DNA of 64,000 nt from Burkholderiales bacterium (GTDB lineage Bacteria > Pseudomonadota > Gammaproteobacteria > Burkholderiales > Burkholderiaceae_C), in assembly GCA_016191525.1 (NCBI GenBank), contig JACPOK010000040.1, positions 62,001 to 126,000 of the forward strand. The letters are read 5' to 3'. Positions 8,612 through 17,184 of this stretch are shown here, piece by piece. Each line of letters starts with the position of its first letter. Position 1 is the stretch's first letter. The position numbers and the translations under genes are program-made. The notes under the pieces are model-generated. The model saw only the letters and a list, made by a program, of their open reading frames with translations. It made no database searches and was not told the origin of the DNA.

Positions 8612-9919
8612 ATGGAATTGAGCACCGACGCGATCGCCATCCTCGGCTTCGTCACCCTTTTTGTCTTGATGCTGCTGCGCGTGCCTGTAGGCATGGCGAT
8701 GGGGCTGGTCGGCGTCACCGGCTATGCGTACATCGTGGGCCCGGGCCCGGCGCTCAAGCTGGTGGGCCAGACCTCGATGCGCACGGTCACCGACTACACC
8801 TTCGGCGTGATACCGATGTTCATGCTGATGGGGGCCATCGTCTCGGTGTCGGGGGTCAGTCGCGAGCTGTTCAAGGCCGCCAACTCGATGATCGGCCACC
8901 TGCGCGGCGGGCTGGGCGTGGCCACGGTGCTGGCCTGCGGCGGCTTCGCGGCGATCTGCGGCTCTTCGGTGGCCACGGCCGCCACCTTCTCCAGCGTGGC
9001 CTACCCCGAGATGCGGCGCTTCGGCTACCCGCAGTCGTTCTCCACCGGCGTGATCGCGGCCGGCGGCACGCTGGGTGCAATGCTGCCGCCTTCCACCGTG
9101 CTGGCGGTGTACGCCATCCTCACGCAGCAGGACATCGGCAAGCTGTTCATGGCGGGCATCATCCCCGGCCTGCTGGCGATGCTGATGTACGTCATCACCA
9201 TCATGATCATCGTCAAGGTCAGGCCCGACTGGCTGCCGGGCGCCGACAAGAAGCCCTGGGAGGAGCGCGTGGCCGACCTGAAGAACGTGTGGGCGCCGGT
9301 GGTGCTGTTCCTGTTCGTCATCGGCGGGCTGTACGGCGGCTTCTTCACGCCGACCGAGGCCGGTGGCGTGGGCGCCAGCGGCGCCTTCATCCTGGGGCTG
9401 CTGCGGCGCAAGCTCAACAAGGACAACATCCGCGAGGCGCTGCTCTCGGCCACGCGTACCGCGGCGGCGGTGTTCACGGTGCTGATCGGCGCGCTGCTGT
9501 TCGGCTATTTCCTCACCATCACGCAAAGCCCGCAGAAGCTCACCGCCTTCCTCACGGCGCTGGGCGTGGGCAAGTACGGCGTGCTGGCGCTCATCATGGT
9601 GATGTACCTGGTGCTGGGCTGCCTGATGGACGCGATGGCGATGATCATCCTCACGGTGCCTATCATCTTCCCGGTGATCCAGCAGCTGGGCTTCGACCCC
9701 ATCTGGTTCGGCATCATCATCGTGATGACGGTGGAGCTCGGGCTGATCCATCCACCGGTGGGGATGAACGTCTTTGTCATCAAGAGCGTGGTGAAGGACG
9801 TGAGCTTCACCACCATCTTCAAGGGCGTGCTGCCGTTCGTGGCCACCGACATCATCCGCCTGGTCATCCTGATTTCCTTTCCCGTCATCGCGCTGTGGCT
9901 GCCTTCGAGGATGGGATGA
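8612..9919 (+). CDS. TRAP transporter large permease (DctM type)
   Basis: A 435-residue polytopic protein of about twelve membrane segments. It shows conserved DctM features such as GSSVATAATF, GGTLGAMLPPST and TPTEAGGVGA. This is the subunit that forms the translocation path in TRAP transporters. The stop overlaps the next start (ATGA at 9916-9919), tying the thioesterase to the same transcript. Confidence 0.94.
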   Translation: MELSTDAIAILGFVTLFVLMLLRVPVGMAMGLVGVTGYAYIVGPGPALKLVGQTSMRTVTDYTFGVIPMFMLMGAIVSVSGVSRELFKAANSMIGHLRGGLGVATVLACGGFAAICGSSVATAATFSSVAYPEMRRFGYPQSFSTGVIAAGGTLGAMLPPSTVLAVYAILTQQDIGKLFMAGIIPGLLAMLMYVITIMIIVKVRPDWLPGADKKPWEERVADLKNVWAPVVLFLFVIGGLYGGFFTPTEAGGVGASGAFILGLLRRKLNKDNIREALLSATRTAAAVFTVLIGALLFGYFLTITQSPQKLTAFLTALGVGKYGVLALIMVMYLVLGCLMDAMAMIILTVPIIFPVIQQLGFDPIWFGIIIVMTVELGLIHPPVGMNVFVIKSVVKDVSFTTIFKGVLPFVATDIIRLVILISFPVIALWLPSRMG

Positions 9920-10356
9920 AGGAAGCCATCTACTCACAAAAGGTGGAGTTCGGCGACTGCGATCCGGCGCGCATCGTCTGGTTTCCCAATTTCTTCCGCT
10001 GGATCGATGCGGCCTCGCGCCACTTCTTCGTCGAGTGCGGTGTGCCGCCCTGGCACGAGACCGAACGCACCCTGGGCATCATCGGCACGCCGCTGGTGGA
10101 CACGCATGCCAAGTTCGTGAAGACAGCCAGCTATGGCGACGTGCTGCAGATCCACACGTCGATTGCCGAATGGCGGGGCAAGAGCTTCGTGCAGCGCCAC
10201 CGCGTCATGCGCGCGAACAGCGAAGGCGCCGCCGGCGGCGCGGACCTGATCATGGAATGCGACGAAGTGCGCATCTTCGCCGCCCGGCGCGACGGTGAGC
10301 CCACGGCCATCCGCGCCCTGCCCGTTCCCGAGGCGATCCGCAAGCTCTGCGAGTAG
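9916..10356 (+). CDS. Acyl-CoA thioesterase, 4-hydroxybenzoyl-CoA thioesterase family
   Basis: A 146-residue hotdog-fold thioesterase. The motif FGDCDPARIVWFPNFFRW near the N-terminus carries the catalytic-type aspartate (Asp16) of the 4-hydroxybenzoyl-CoA thioesterase family. The ATG at 9916 overlaps the TRAP permease stop. Since iorAB would make arylacetyl-CoA esters, a thioesterase in the same gene group could release free arylacetates; this link is inferred from gene order. Confidence 0.88.
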   Translation: MKEAIYSQKVEFGDCDPARIVWFPNFFRWIDAASRHFFVECGVPPWHETERTLGIIGTPLVDTHAKFVKTASYGDVLQIHTSIAEWRGKSFVQRHRVMRANSEGAAGGADLIMECDEVRIFAARRDGEPTAIRALPVPEAIRKLCE

Positions 10357-10419
10357 CGGCTGGAATGAGTTGATTCCGAAACGTCCGCACGCGCGGGGCG
10401 GCGCAGCCTACACTGGCCC

Positions 10420-11373
10420 ATGCATATCCGACGCCTCGCCCTTTTTGCTGTCACGTCCCTCGTCCTGGCCGCCTGTGCCAGCCCGCCCACCCCACCCACA
10501 CTGGCCGAAGCCGGCATTTACTCGGCCGGCCAGGGCAGCGCCTTCCTGCCTTACGCGCAGGGCATTGCCCGCCACCTCACCGCCAGCGGCCTGAAGGCGC
10601 AGGCGCTGGAATCGGGCGGCTCCATCGAGAACCTGAAAAAGGTGGATGCCGAGCCGCAGCGGCTGGGCACGGCCTTCTTGGGAACCGCGTATGAAGCAGT
10701 AAGCGGCACTGGCGCCTGGACAGCCGGAAAAAAGCACGCCAACGTGCGGGCGCTGTTCCCGATGTACGAGACCTCGTTCCAGGTGGTCACGCTGCGCAGC
10801 TCGGGCCTGGCCTCATTGCGCCAGCTGGCCGGCAAGAAAGTGGGCGTGGGCCCGGCCGGCGGCCCGGCGGAAAGCTTCTTCAAGGGCCTGGCCGAAGCCA
10901 CCGGCCTGCAGGTGCAGACCGTGGCGGGCACACCCGCGGCGCTGGCCGAAGACCTGAAGGCCGGCCGCATCGACGCGCTGTGGCAGGGTGCCGCGCTGCC
11001 GATTCCCGCGATCAAGGAAGTCGCCGACAACAGCGACGCCGTGGTGTTCGGCCTGGCGGATGACGAGCTGGCCGCGATGCTCAAGCGCTTCCCGTTCCTC
11101 AGCCCCGCCACCGTGGCCGCCAACACCTACCGCGGCCAAGGCGCACCGCTGAAGAGCGTGGCGGCATGGAACTTCATCGTGGCCCACAAGGACCTGCCCG
11201 ACGCCGATGCCTACTGGATCACGCGCACGGTGCTCAGCGTGGCCGACCCGAAGACCCTGCACGCCAGCGCCGGCCCGACCCGCGCGGCCAACGCGCCCAA
11301 CAACACTGTCGTGCCGTTCCACCCCGGCGCACTGCGCTACTACCGCGAGCAGGGCATCAACGGCCTCAGGTAA
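10420..11373 (+). CDS. TAXI-family TRAP-type solute receptor, lipoprotein
   Basis: A 317-residue TAXI (TRAP-associated extracytoplasmic immunogenic) receptor. A lipobox VLAAC places the lipidated cysteine near residue 19. Family features include AEAGIYSAGQGSAFLPYAQG and KKVGVGPAGGPAESFF, the segment expected to contact an anionic ligand. No fused 4TM-12TM permease is nearby, so its membrane partner must be elsewhere or it borrows the adjacent one. The gene overlaps the convergent glycerate kinase gene by 8 bases. Confidence 0.88.
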   Translation: MHIRRLALFAVTSLVLAACASPPTPPTLAEAGIYSAGQGSAFLPYAQGIARHLTASGLKAQALESGGSIENLKKVDAEPQRLGTAFLGTAYEAVSGTGAWTAGKKHANVRALFPMYETSFQVVTLRSSGLASLRQLAGKKVGVGPAGGPAESFFKGLAEATGLQVQTVAGTPAALAEDLKAGRIDALWQGAALPIPAIKEVADNSDAVVFGLADDELAAMLKRFPFLSPATVAANTYRGQGAPLKSVAAWNFIVAHKDLPDADAYWITRTVLSVADPKTLHASAGPTRAANAPNNTVVPFHPGALRYYREQGINGLR

Positions 11374-12685
11374 TAAGGATGGCGCGGAAGTCGTTGACGT
11401 TGGTGTGCGTGGGGCCGGTGACCACCAGCCCGCCGATGGCGCCGAAGTAGCCGTAGGCGTCGTTGCGGTCCAGGTACTGGTCGACCTTCATGCCCAGTGC
11501 CTGCGCCCGGTGCAGCGTGTCGGGCGCCACGAACGCGCCCGCGTTGTCCTCCACGCCGTCGATGCCGTCGGTATCCGCCGCCAGCGCCCAGACATTCACC
11601 CGGCCCTGCAGCGCCTGGGCCAGGCCCAGGCAGAACTCGCCGGCGCGGCCGCCGCGGCCCCTGGGCGTTCCTTCAGGCTGCTTGCGGATCGTGACGGTGG
11701 TTTCACCACCCGACAGGATCACGCAGGGTTTGGCGAACGGCTGGCCGCGGAACGAGACCGCGCGCGCCAGTGCCGCCTGCACCTTGCCCACTTCGCGCGA
11801 CTCGCCTTCCATTTCATCGCTGAGGATGTGCGCCATGAGGCCGGCCGCGCGCGCCGCTTCGGCGGCCGCTTCCAGCGACTGCTGCGGCGTGGCGATCATG
11901 TGCACCTCATTGCCCGCGAACACGGCGTCGCCGGGCTTGGGCGTTTCCAGCGCGCCCTGCTCCAGCAGGCTCATCACCGCACCCGGCACGCTGATGCCGT
12001 AGCGCTGCAGGATGGCGACCGCATCCGCGCAGGTGGTGGCGTCGGGCACCGTGGGGCCGCTGGCGATGATGGAGGGGTCGTCGCCCGGCACGTCGCTGAT
12101 GGTGAGCGTCACCACGCGGGCCGGCGCGCAGGCCGCGGCCAGCCGCCCGCCCTTGATGCGCGACAGGTGCTTGCGAACGCAATTCATTTCAGAGATGTTG
12201 GCACCGCTGTTCAGCAGCGCCTTGTTGATGCCCTGCTTGTCCTGCAGCGTCAGGCCTTCGGCGGGCAGGGTCAGCAGGGCAGAGCCGCCGCCGGAGATCA
12301 GGCACAGCACCAGGTCGTCGGCGCTGAGCCCCTGGGTCATGGCCAGGATGCGCTGCGCGGCCTGAAGTCCGGCCGCATCAGGCACGGGGTGGGAGGCTTC
12401 GACGATTTCGATGCGCTGCGCCAGGCCCGCCGGGCGCGGCGGGATGTGGTGGTAGCGCGTGACCACCAGCCCTTCGAGCGGTGCATCGGCCGGCCACAGC
12501 GCTTCCACCGCCTGCGCCATGGAGCCGCCGGCCTTGCCCGCGCCCAGCACGATGGTGCGGCCCTTCGGCGGCCTGGGCAGAAAGGCCGCGGTGTTGTGCA
12601 GCGGCAGGGCACGCTGTACCGCGGCGCGGTACAGGTGCTGCAGGAACTCACGGGGCTGGGTGGCGAAATCGGGGGCGGTGCTCAT
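11366..12685 (-). CDS. ttuD: Glycerate 2-kinase / hydroxypyruvate reductase-type (MOFRL)
   Basis: A 439-residue protein of the TtuD/GckA glycerate kinase family. The N-terminal DUF4147 domain has GAGKAGGSMAQAVEAL; the middle part has LISGGGSALLTLP; the C-terminal MOFRL domain has LSGGETTVTIR, GRAGEFCLG and ADTDGIDG. It would phosphorylate glycerate to 2-phosphoglycerate. Old annotations call this family hydroxypyruvate reductase. Next to tartrate dehydrogenase, which can yield glycerate from tartrate, it completes a short tartrate route. It is on the same strand as the receptor and dehydrogenase genes. Confidence 0.88.
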   Translation of the reverse strand: MSTAPDFATQPREFLQHLYRAAVQRALPLHNTAAFLPRPPKGRTIVLGAGKAGGSMAQAVEALWPADAPLEGLVVTRYHHIPPRPAGLAQRIEIVEASHPVPDAAGLQAAQRILAMTQGLSADDLVLCLISGGGSALLTLPAEGLTLQDKQGINKALLNSGANISEMNCVRKHLSRIKGGRLAAACAPARVVTLTISDVPGDDPSIIASGPTVPDATTCADAVAILQRYGISVPGAVMSLLEQGALETPKPGDAVFAGNEVHMIATPQQSLEAAAEAARAAGLMAHILSDEMEGESREVGKVQAALARAVSFRGQPFAKPCVILSGGETTVTIRKQPEGTPRGRGGRAGEFCLGLAQALQGRVNVWALAADTDGIDGVEDNAGAFVAPDTLHRAQALGMKVDQYLDRNDAYGYFGAIGGLVVTGPTHTNVNDFRAILIT

Positions 12686-12739
12686 TGCTTTGTCTCCGCC
12701 CGCATTGTGACGCGGTAACCGCGCCGTAACTCGCGGCCG

Positions 12740-13717
12740 CTACTTCTTGCCCAGGTTCAGCCGCTTGGCGCTTTCCGTGTAGAGCGCGGCTTTGTCCTTC
12801 ATGAAGCCGTCCATCTGGTCCAGCCCCACGTTGACCAGCTCGAAGCCGCTCTTGGCCGCCAGCTCCTTCATCTCGGGGTCGGTGTTCAGCGCCAGCCACA
12901 TGTCGGCCAGCTTCTTGCGCGCTTCGATCGGCGTGGACTTCGGCACACCGATACCGCGGTAGGCGCCGTCGACCCAATCCACGCCCAGTTCGCGGAAGGT
13001 GGGCACGTCGGGCAGCAGCGGGTGGCGCTTTTCCATAGCCACGGCCAGCGCGCGCACCTTGGTCTTGTTGTTGATGGCGAAGGCCGTGTACGTGACGGCG
13101 CCGTCGATCTGGTTGCCCACCACCGCCAGCGCCATGTCGCCCGTGCCCTTGTACGGCACATAGGTGCTCTTCATGCCGAACGCCGCGTTCAGCCGTTCAT
13201 GCGAAGCGTGGTTGGCCGAGTTCAGCCCCGAGCCGCCCAGGTTCATCTTGCCGGGATCCTTCTTCGCCGCGGCAATGAAAGCCTGGAAGGTCTTGTAGGG
13301 GCTGGCCTCCGGCACCACCAGCGCATCGGGCGTGAAGTGGAACCAGAACACCGGCGTGATGTCGGCGGTCTTGTACTGCACCTCGCCTTCAATCGGCTGG
13401 AACACGATGTGCGGCAGGTTGATGCCCACCACGTTCAGCCCGTCGCCGGGCAGCTGGTTCATCTGGGCCCACATCAGCCCGCCGCCCGCGCCGGCCTTGT
13501 ACTGGATGATGGTGTCGATGGCCGCGCATTTTTTCTTCAGCACCACCTGCTGGTGGCGCGCCGACAGGTCGGACTCGCCGCCCGGCGGGAAGGCCTGCCA
13601 GTAGAGCACGTTCTTCTCGGGGCATGCGACGCCGGAGCCCGTCCCGGTCTGTGCCATCACGGCCGGCGCGGCCAGCAGGCAGGCGATGCCCAGCCACTTC
13701 CTGAGTACTGCTTTCAT
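12740..13717 (-). CDS. Bug-family (tripartite tricarboxylate transporter) solute receptor
   Basis: A periplasmic receptor of 325 residues with a signal peptide (MKAVLRKWLGIACLLAAPA, cleavage after VMA). Bug-fold segments include FPPGGESDLSARH, the ligand-carboxylate loop, and NLGGSGLNSANHA. Unusually the N-terminal region carries a cysteine in a VACPEKN segment after the signal peptide and another in KKCAA. Overlap by 4 bases with tartrate dehydrogenase indicates one operon and suggests tartrate or a related C4 acid as ligand. No TctA/TctB membrane genes are in the window. Confidence 0.88.
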   Translation of the reverse strand: MKAVLRKWLGIACLLAAPAVMAQTGTGSGVACPEKNVLYWQAFPPGGESDLSARHQQVVLKKKCAAIDTIIQYKAGAGGGLMWAQMNQLPGDGLNVVGINLPHIVFQPIEGEVQYKTADITPVFWFHFTPDALVVPEASPYKTFQAFIAAAKKDPGKMNLGGSGLNSANHASHERLNAAFGMKSTYVPYKGTGDMALAVVGNQIDGAVTYTAFAINNKTKVRALAVAMEKRHPLLPDVPTFRELGVDWVDGAYRGIGVPKSTPIEARKKLADMWLALNTDPEMKELAAKSGFELVNVGLDQMDGFMKDKAALYTESAKRLNLGKK

Positions 13718-14814
13718 GCGGCTTGTCTCCTTGGTTCGGTGGATTCATTCTGGGCCAGCAGCCCGCACACGGCATTGGTGACTTCCTCAGTACGGGCCTT
13801 GCCGCCCAGGTCGCGCGTGTGCAGCCGCGCGTCGGCCGTGATGGCTTCGATGGCCTTCATGAGCCTCTGCGCCGCGGCGGGCTCGCCGATGTGCTCCAGC
13901 AGCATCACGCAGCTCCAGAAGGTGCCCACCGGGTTGGCCAGCCCCTTGCCCATGATGTCGAAGGCCGAGCCATGGATGGGCTCGAACATGGACGGGTAGC
14001 GCCGCTCGGGGTCGATGTTGCCGGTGGGCGCGATGCCCAGGCTGCCGGCCAGCGCCGCCGCCAGGTCGCTCAGGATGTCGGCATGCAGGTTGGTGGCGAC
14101 CAATGTATCCAGCGAGGCCGGGCGGTTCACCATGCGCGCGGTGCAGGCGTCCACCAGTTCCTTGTCCCACTTCACATCGGGAAATTCTTTCGATACCTGC
14201 AGCGCGATCTCATCCCACATCACCATGGCGTGGCGTTGCGCGTTGGACTTGGTCACCACCGTCAGCAGCTTGCGTGGGCGCGATTGCGCCAGCCTGAAGG
14301 CGAAACGCATGATGCGTTCCACGCCGGCCCGGGTCATCATGCTCACGTCGGTCGCCACCTCGATGGGGTGGCCCTGGTGGGCGCGGCCGCCGACACCGGC
14401 GTACTCGCCCTCGGAGTTCTCGCGCACGATCACCCAGTCCAGGTCCCGCGCGGCACAGCGCTTGAGCGGCGCGTCGATGCCCGGCAGGATGCGCGTGGGC
14501 CGCACGTTGGCGTACTGGTCGAACCCCTGGCAGATTTTCAGCCGCAACCCCCACAGCGTGATGTGGTCGGGAATGTGCGGGTCACCGGCCGAGCCGAACA
14601 GGATGGCGTCCATCGTGCGCAGCGGCTCCAGCCCGTCGGCCGGCATCATCTCGCCGTGTTCGCGGTACCAGTCGCCGCCCCAGCCGAAGCTGGTGAATTC
14701 AAACTGGAAGCCGCCCTGCGCGGCGGCCAGTGCCTGCAGCACCTGCTGCCCCGCGGGAATCACTTCCTTGCCGATGCCGTCGCCGGGAATGCAGGCGATC
14801 CTGTAGGTCTTCAT
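13714..14814 (-). CDS. ttuC: Tartrate dehydrogenase/decarboxylase
   Basis: A 366-residue member of the isocitrate/isopropylmalate dehydrogenase superfamily. It has the NAD-binding start IACIPGDGIGKEV, the substrate/metal region VRENSEGEYAGVGG, the catalytic lysine/aspartate region VTKSNAQRH and NLHADILSD, and EPIHGSAFDIMG. These match tartrate dehydrogenase (TtuC) better than LeuB. It oxidises and can decarboxylate tartrate to glycerate. It is first in an operon with the Bug receptor and glycerate kinase, and is divergent from a second Bug receptor across 143 bases. Confidence 0.9.
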   Translation of the reverse strand: MKTYRIACIPGDGIGKEVIPAGQQVLQALAAAQGGFQFEFTSFGWGGDWYREHGEMMPADGLEPLRTMDAILFGSAGDPHIPDHITLWGLRLKICQGFDQYANVRPTRILPGIDAPLKRCAARDLDWVIVRENSEGEYAGVGGRAHQGHPIEVATDVSMMTRAGVERIMRFAFRLAQSRPRKLLTVVTKSNAQRHAMVMWDEIALQVSKEFPDVKWDKELVDACTARMVNRPASLDTLVATNLHADILSDLAAALAGSLGIAPTGNIDPERRYPSMFEPIHGSAFDIMGKGLANPVGTFWSCVMLLEHIGEPAAAQRLMKAIEAITADARLHTRDLGGKARTEEVTNAVCGLLAQNESTEPRRQAA

Positions 14815-14957
14815 GTCGAGTCGTGTGGGGATGGCGAAAACGCCGACTCTATGCTTTCACGCGCCGCGCCGGGGCAGGGTTAGCGCGAAGTGCGCGCCCT
14901 GCAGGAACCAATGGCTTAGCCGATACTGATGGCCCAGACCCTTCCGGGAGACACCCC

Positions 14958-15929
14958 ATGAATCGCCGCCCTTTTCTGCGCCTGGCCATCGCCTCCGGCG
15001 CCGCCGCGTTTTGCGCACTGGCTGGCGCGCAGGGCTATCCCAGCAAGCCCATCACGCTGGTCGTGCCCAACCCGCCGGGCGGCCTGGTGGATGGCTCGGC
15101 CCGGCTGCTGTCCGACCCGCTGTCGCGCATCCTGAACCAGCCGGTGGTGATAGAGAACAAGGGCGGCGCCAGCGGCAACGTGGCCTACGGGCAGGTGGCC
15201 CGGGCCACGCCCGACGGCTATTCGCTGCTGGTGTCGTATTCGGCCTATCACGTGGGCAATCCGGCACTCAACCCCAAGCTGCCCTGGGCCCAGAAAGACC
15301 TGGCGCCGGTGGCGCTGATCACGGTGGCCACCAACGTGATCGCGGTGCACCCCAGCGTGCCGGCGAACAACCTGGGCGAATTCATCGCCTACCTGAAGAA
15401 AAATCCCGGGCGCCTGAGCTATGCCTCGCAGGGCAATGGCTCGCTCTCGCACATCGGCACGGAGATGTTCAAGCAGCAGACCGGCACCAGCATGGTCCAC
15501 ATTCCCTACCGCGGCTCGGGCCCGGCCATCCAGGACGTGCTGTCGGGCCAGGTGCAGGTGTTCATGACCACGCCGCCTTCGGTGATGGGCCATGTGCAGG
15601 CCGGCAAACTCAAGGGGCTGGCGGTGGCCGGCAAGACGCGCCATCCCGGTCTGCCCGCGGTGCCCACAACCTCCGAAGCGGGGCTGAAGGGCTTCGAGCT
15701 GGAGGCCTGGGTGGCGATATTCGCGCCGGCCGGAACGCCGGCCGACGTGATCGACAAGCTCACCACCGCCATCAGGCAGGCGCTGGACCAGCCGGAAACC
15801 CGGACCCGCGCCACCACGGCCGGCATCGAGCTGCGTTACCTGCCGCCGCAAGCACTGGACGCGCTGGTGAAAGAAGAAACCGCTTTCTGGGCCAGGACGA
15901 TCAAGAGCGCCGGCATCACGGCGGATTGA
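14958..15929 (+). CDS. Second Bug-family solute receptor
   Basis: A periplasmic receptor of 323 residues. The chosen ATG at 14958 gives a twin-arginine-like/Sec leader MNRRPFLRLAIASGAAAF ending near ALAGAQG. The ligand loop VPNPPGGLVDGSARLL and the later NVAYGQVARATPDGY are typical of Bug proteins. Upstream codons could extend the frame but would bury the leader. It is divergent from tartrate dehydrogenase and not similar enough to the receptor at 12740 to be a recent duplicate. Its ligand is unknown. Confidence 0.9.
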   Translation: MNRRPFLRLAIASGAAAFCALAGAQGYPSKPITLVVPNPPGGLVDGSARLLSDPLSRILNQPVVIENKGGASGNVAYGQVARATPDGYSLLVSYSAYHVGNPALNPKLPWAQKDLAPVALITVATNVIAVHPSVPANNLGEFIAYLKKNPGRLSYASQGNGSLSHIGTEMFKQQTGTSMVHIPYRGSGPAIQDVLSGQVQVFMTTPPSVMGHVQAGKLKGLAVAGKTRHPGLPAVPTTSEAGLKGFELEAWVAIFAPAGTPADVIDKLTTAIRQALDQPETRTRATTAGIELRYLPPQALDALVKEETAFWARTIKSAGITAD

Positions 15930-15947
15930 CGCGCCGCATGCAGGGGT

Positions 15948-17165
15948 TCACTCGGCCTTCGCGCCCGCCTGGAACCACTGGCCGATCAGCGCGCGCTCGG
16001 CATCGGTGATGCCGGTGGCGTTGTTCAGCGGCATCACCTTCGTGACCACCGCCTGCTGGTAGATGGCCTGCGCATGCAGCTTCACCGAGGCCGGGGAATC
16101 GAGCCGCAGGTTCTTCATCTGCACCTGCTCGCCATGGCACATGTAGCAGCGCTGGGCCAGCACCACTTTCACATTTTCATAGGAGAAATCGGCTGCAGAG
16201 CGCGCCAGCTGTGCGCTACCAGCTACTGAATTGATAGCAACCGGTTTCATCCACACGATAGTGCCGGCGATCACGGCCAAGCCCACCAGCGCGTACGGCA
16301 GCGGGTTGGGGTTGCGCCCCAGCTTCCAGCCGTGCCGCATCACGAAGAACTGGCGGATGGCGGCGCCGGCGAACATCATCAGCACCAGCACCAGCCAGTT
16401 GAGCGGGTGGCTCCAGGTGAAGCTGTAGTGGTTCGACAGCATGGCGAACAGCACCGGCAGCGTGAAGTAGGTGTTGTGCACGCTGCGCTGCTTGCCGCGC
16501 AAGCCGTGCACCGGGTCCACCGGCTGGCCCGCCTTGATCGCCGCCACCACCTTGCGCTGGCCGGGAATGATCCAGAAGCCGACGTTGGCCGTCATGCTGG
16601 TCGCGATGGTGGCGCCCACCAGCAGGAAGGCGGCGCGGCCGGGGAACCAGCGGCAGGCCAGCCAGGCGGTGGCGCAGACCAGCACCAGCACCAGCGCGCC
16701 GACGATGGCGTCGCCGTTTTTCCGGTCGGCGAACATCCGGCAGATGGCGTCGTAGATCACCCAGAACACGACCATGAACGAAATCGCCACGCCGATGGCC
16801 GCGCCCGGCGGCCAGTCCATCAGCGACTTGTCGACCAGGTAGCTGCTGGCGTTCCACAGGTAGGACACGGTGAACAGGGCAAAGCCCGACATCCAGGTGG
16901 TGTAGCTCTCCCAGTAGAACCAGTGCAGGTGCGGCGGCAGCGCCGGCGGCTGCACCGCGAACTTCACCGGGTGGTAGAAGCCGCCGCCGTGCACGGCCCA
17001 CAGTTCGCCCGTGGCGCCCTGCTTCTTCAGCTCATCTTCCACCGGCGGCGTCAGGCTGGAATCGAGGAAGACGAAATAGAACGAGGAGCCGACCCAGGCG
17101 ATGGCGGTGATGACGTGGAGCCAGCGCAGCAGCAGGTTGGCCCAATCGAGGAGGTAACTTTCCAT
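15948..17165 (-). CDS. puuD: Urate hydroxylase PuuD, membrane protein with C-terminal cytochrome c
   Basis: A 405-residue membrane-bound urate oxidase. The N-terminal ~300 residues form about eight helices starting LDWANLLLRWLHVITAIAWVG. A C-terminal cytochrome c domain carries the haem motif CYMCH (about residues 339-343) and a later Met-rich VMPLNNATG. It converts urate to 5-hydroxyisourate, passing electrons to the respiratory chain, unlike soluble uricase. Residues ~310-327, the linker before the cytochrome, are encoded by a dispersed repeat. xdhC is immediately upstream on the same strand. Confidence 0.92.
   Translation of the reverse strand: MESYLLDWANLLLRWLHVITAIAWVGSSFYFVFLDSSLTPPVEDELKKQGATGELWAVHGGGFYHPVKFAVQPPALPPHLHWFYWESYTTWMSGFALFTVSYLWNASSYLVDKSLMDWPPGAAIGVAISFMVVFWVIYDAICRMFADRKNGDAIVGALVLVLVCATAWLACRWFPGRAAFLLVGATIATSMTANVGFWIIPGQRKVVAAIKAGQPVDPVHGLRGKQRSVHNTYFTLPVLFAMLSNHYSFTWSHPLNWLVLVLMMFAGAAIRQFFVMRHGWKLGRNPNPLPYALVGLAVIAGTIVWMKPVAINSVAGSAQLARSAADFSYENVKVVLAQRCYMCHGEQVQMKNLRLDSPASVKLHAQAIYQQAVVTKVMPLNNATGITDAERALIGQWFQAGAKAE
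16186..16238 (-). repeat. Copy B of the ~55-base dispersed repeat, inside puuD
   Basis: On the minus strand it begins GCTATCAATTCAGTAGCTGG and ends GCGCGCTCTGCAGCCGATTT. It aligns with copy A in iorB and copy C at the rph/rdgB junction, most closely with copy C (shared CGCACAGCTGGCGCGCTC). It encodes the hinge between the membrane and cytochrome c parts of PuuD, a position where extra residues are easily tolerated. Confidence 0.8.
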
Positions 17166-17184
17166 GGCGTGGGGAGTTTACGGA

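Noticed and set aside
8039..9937. Long open frame antisense to the TRAP permease genes
   Set aside because: Composition is dominated by His, Arg, Asp and Gln, typical of a shadow of a GC-rich coding strand; the sense genes are clear.
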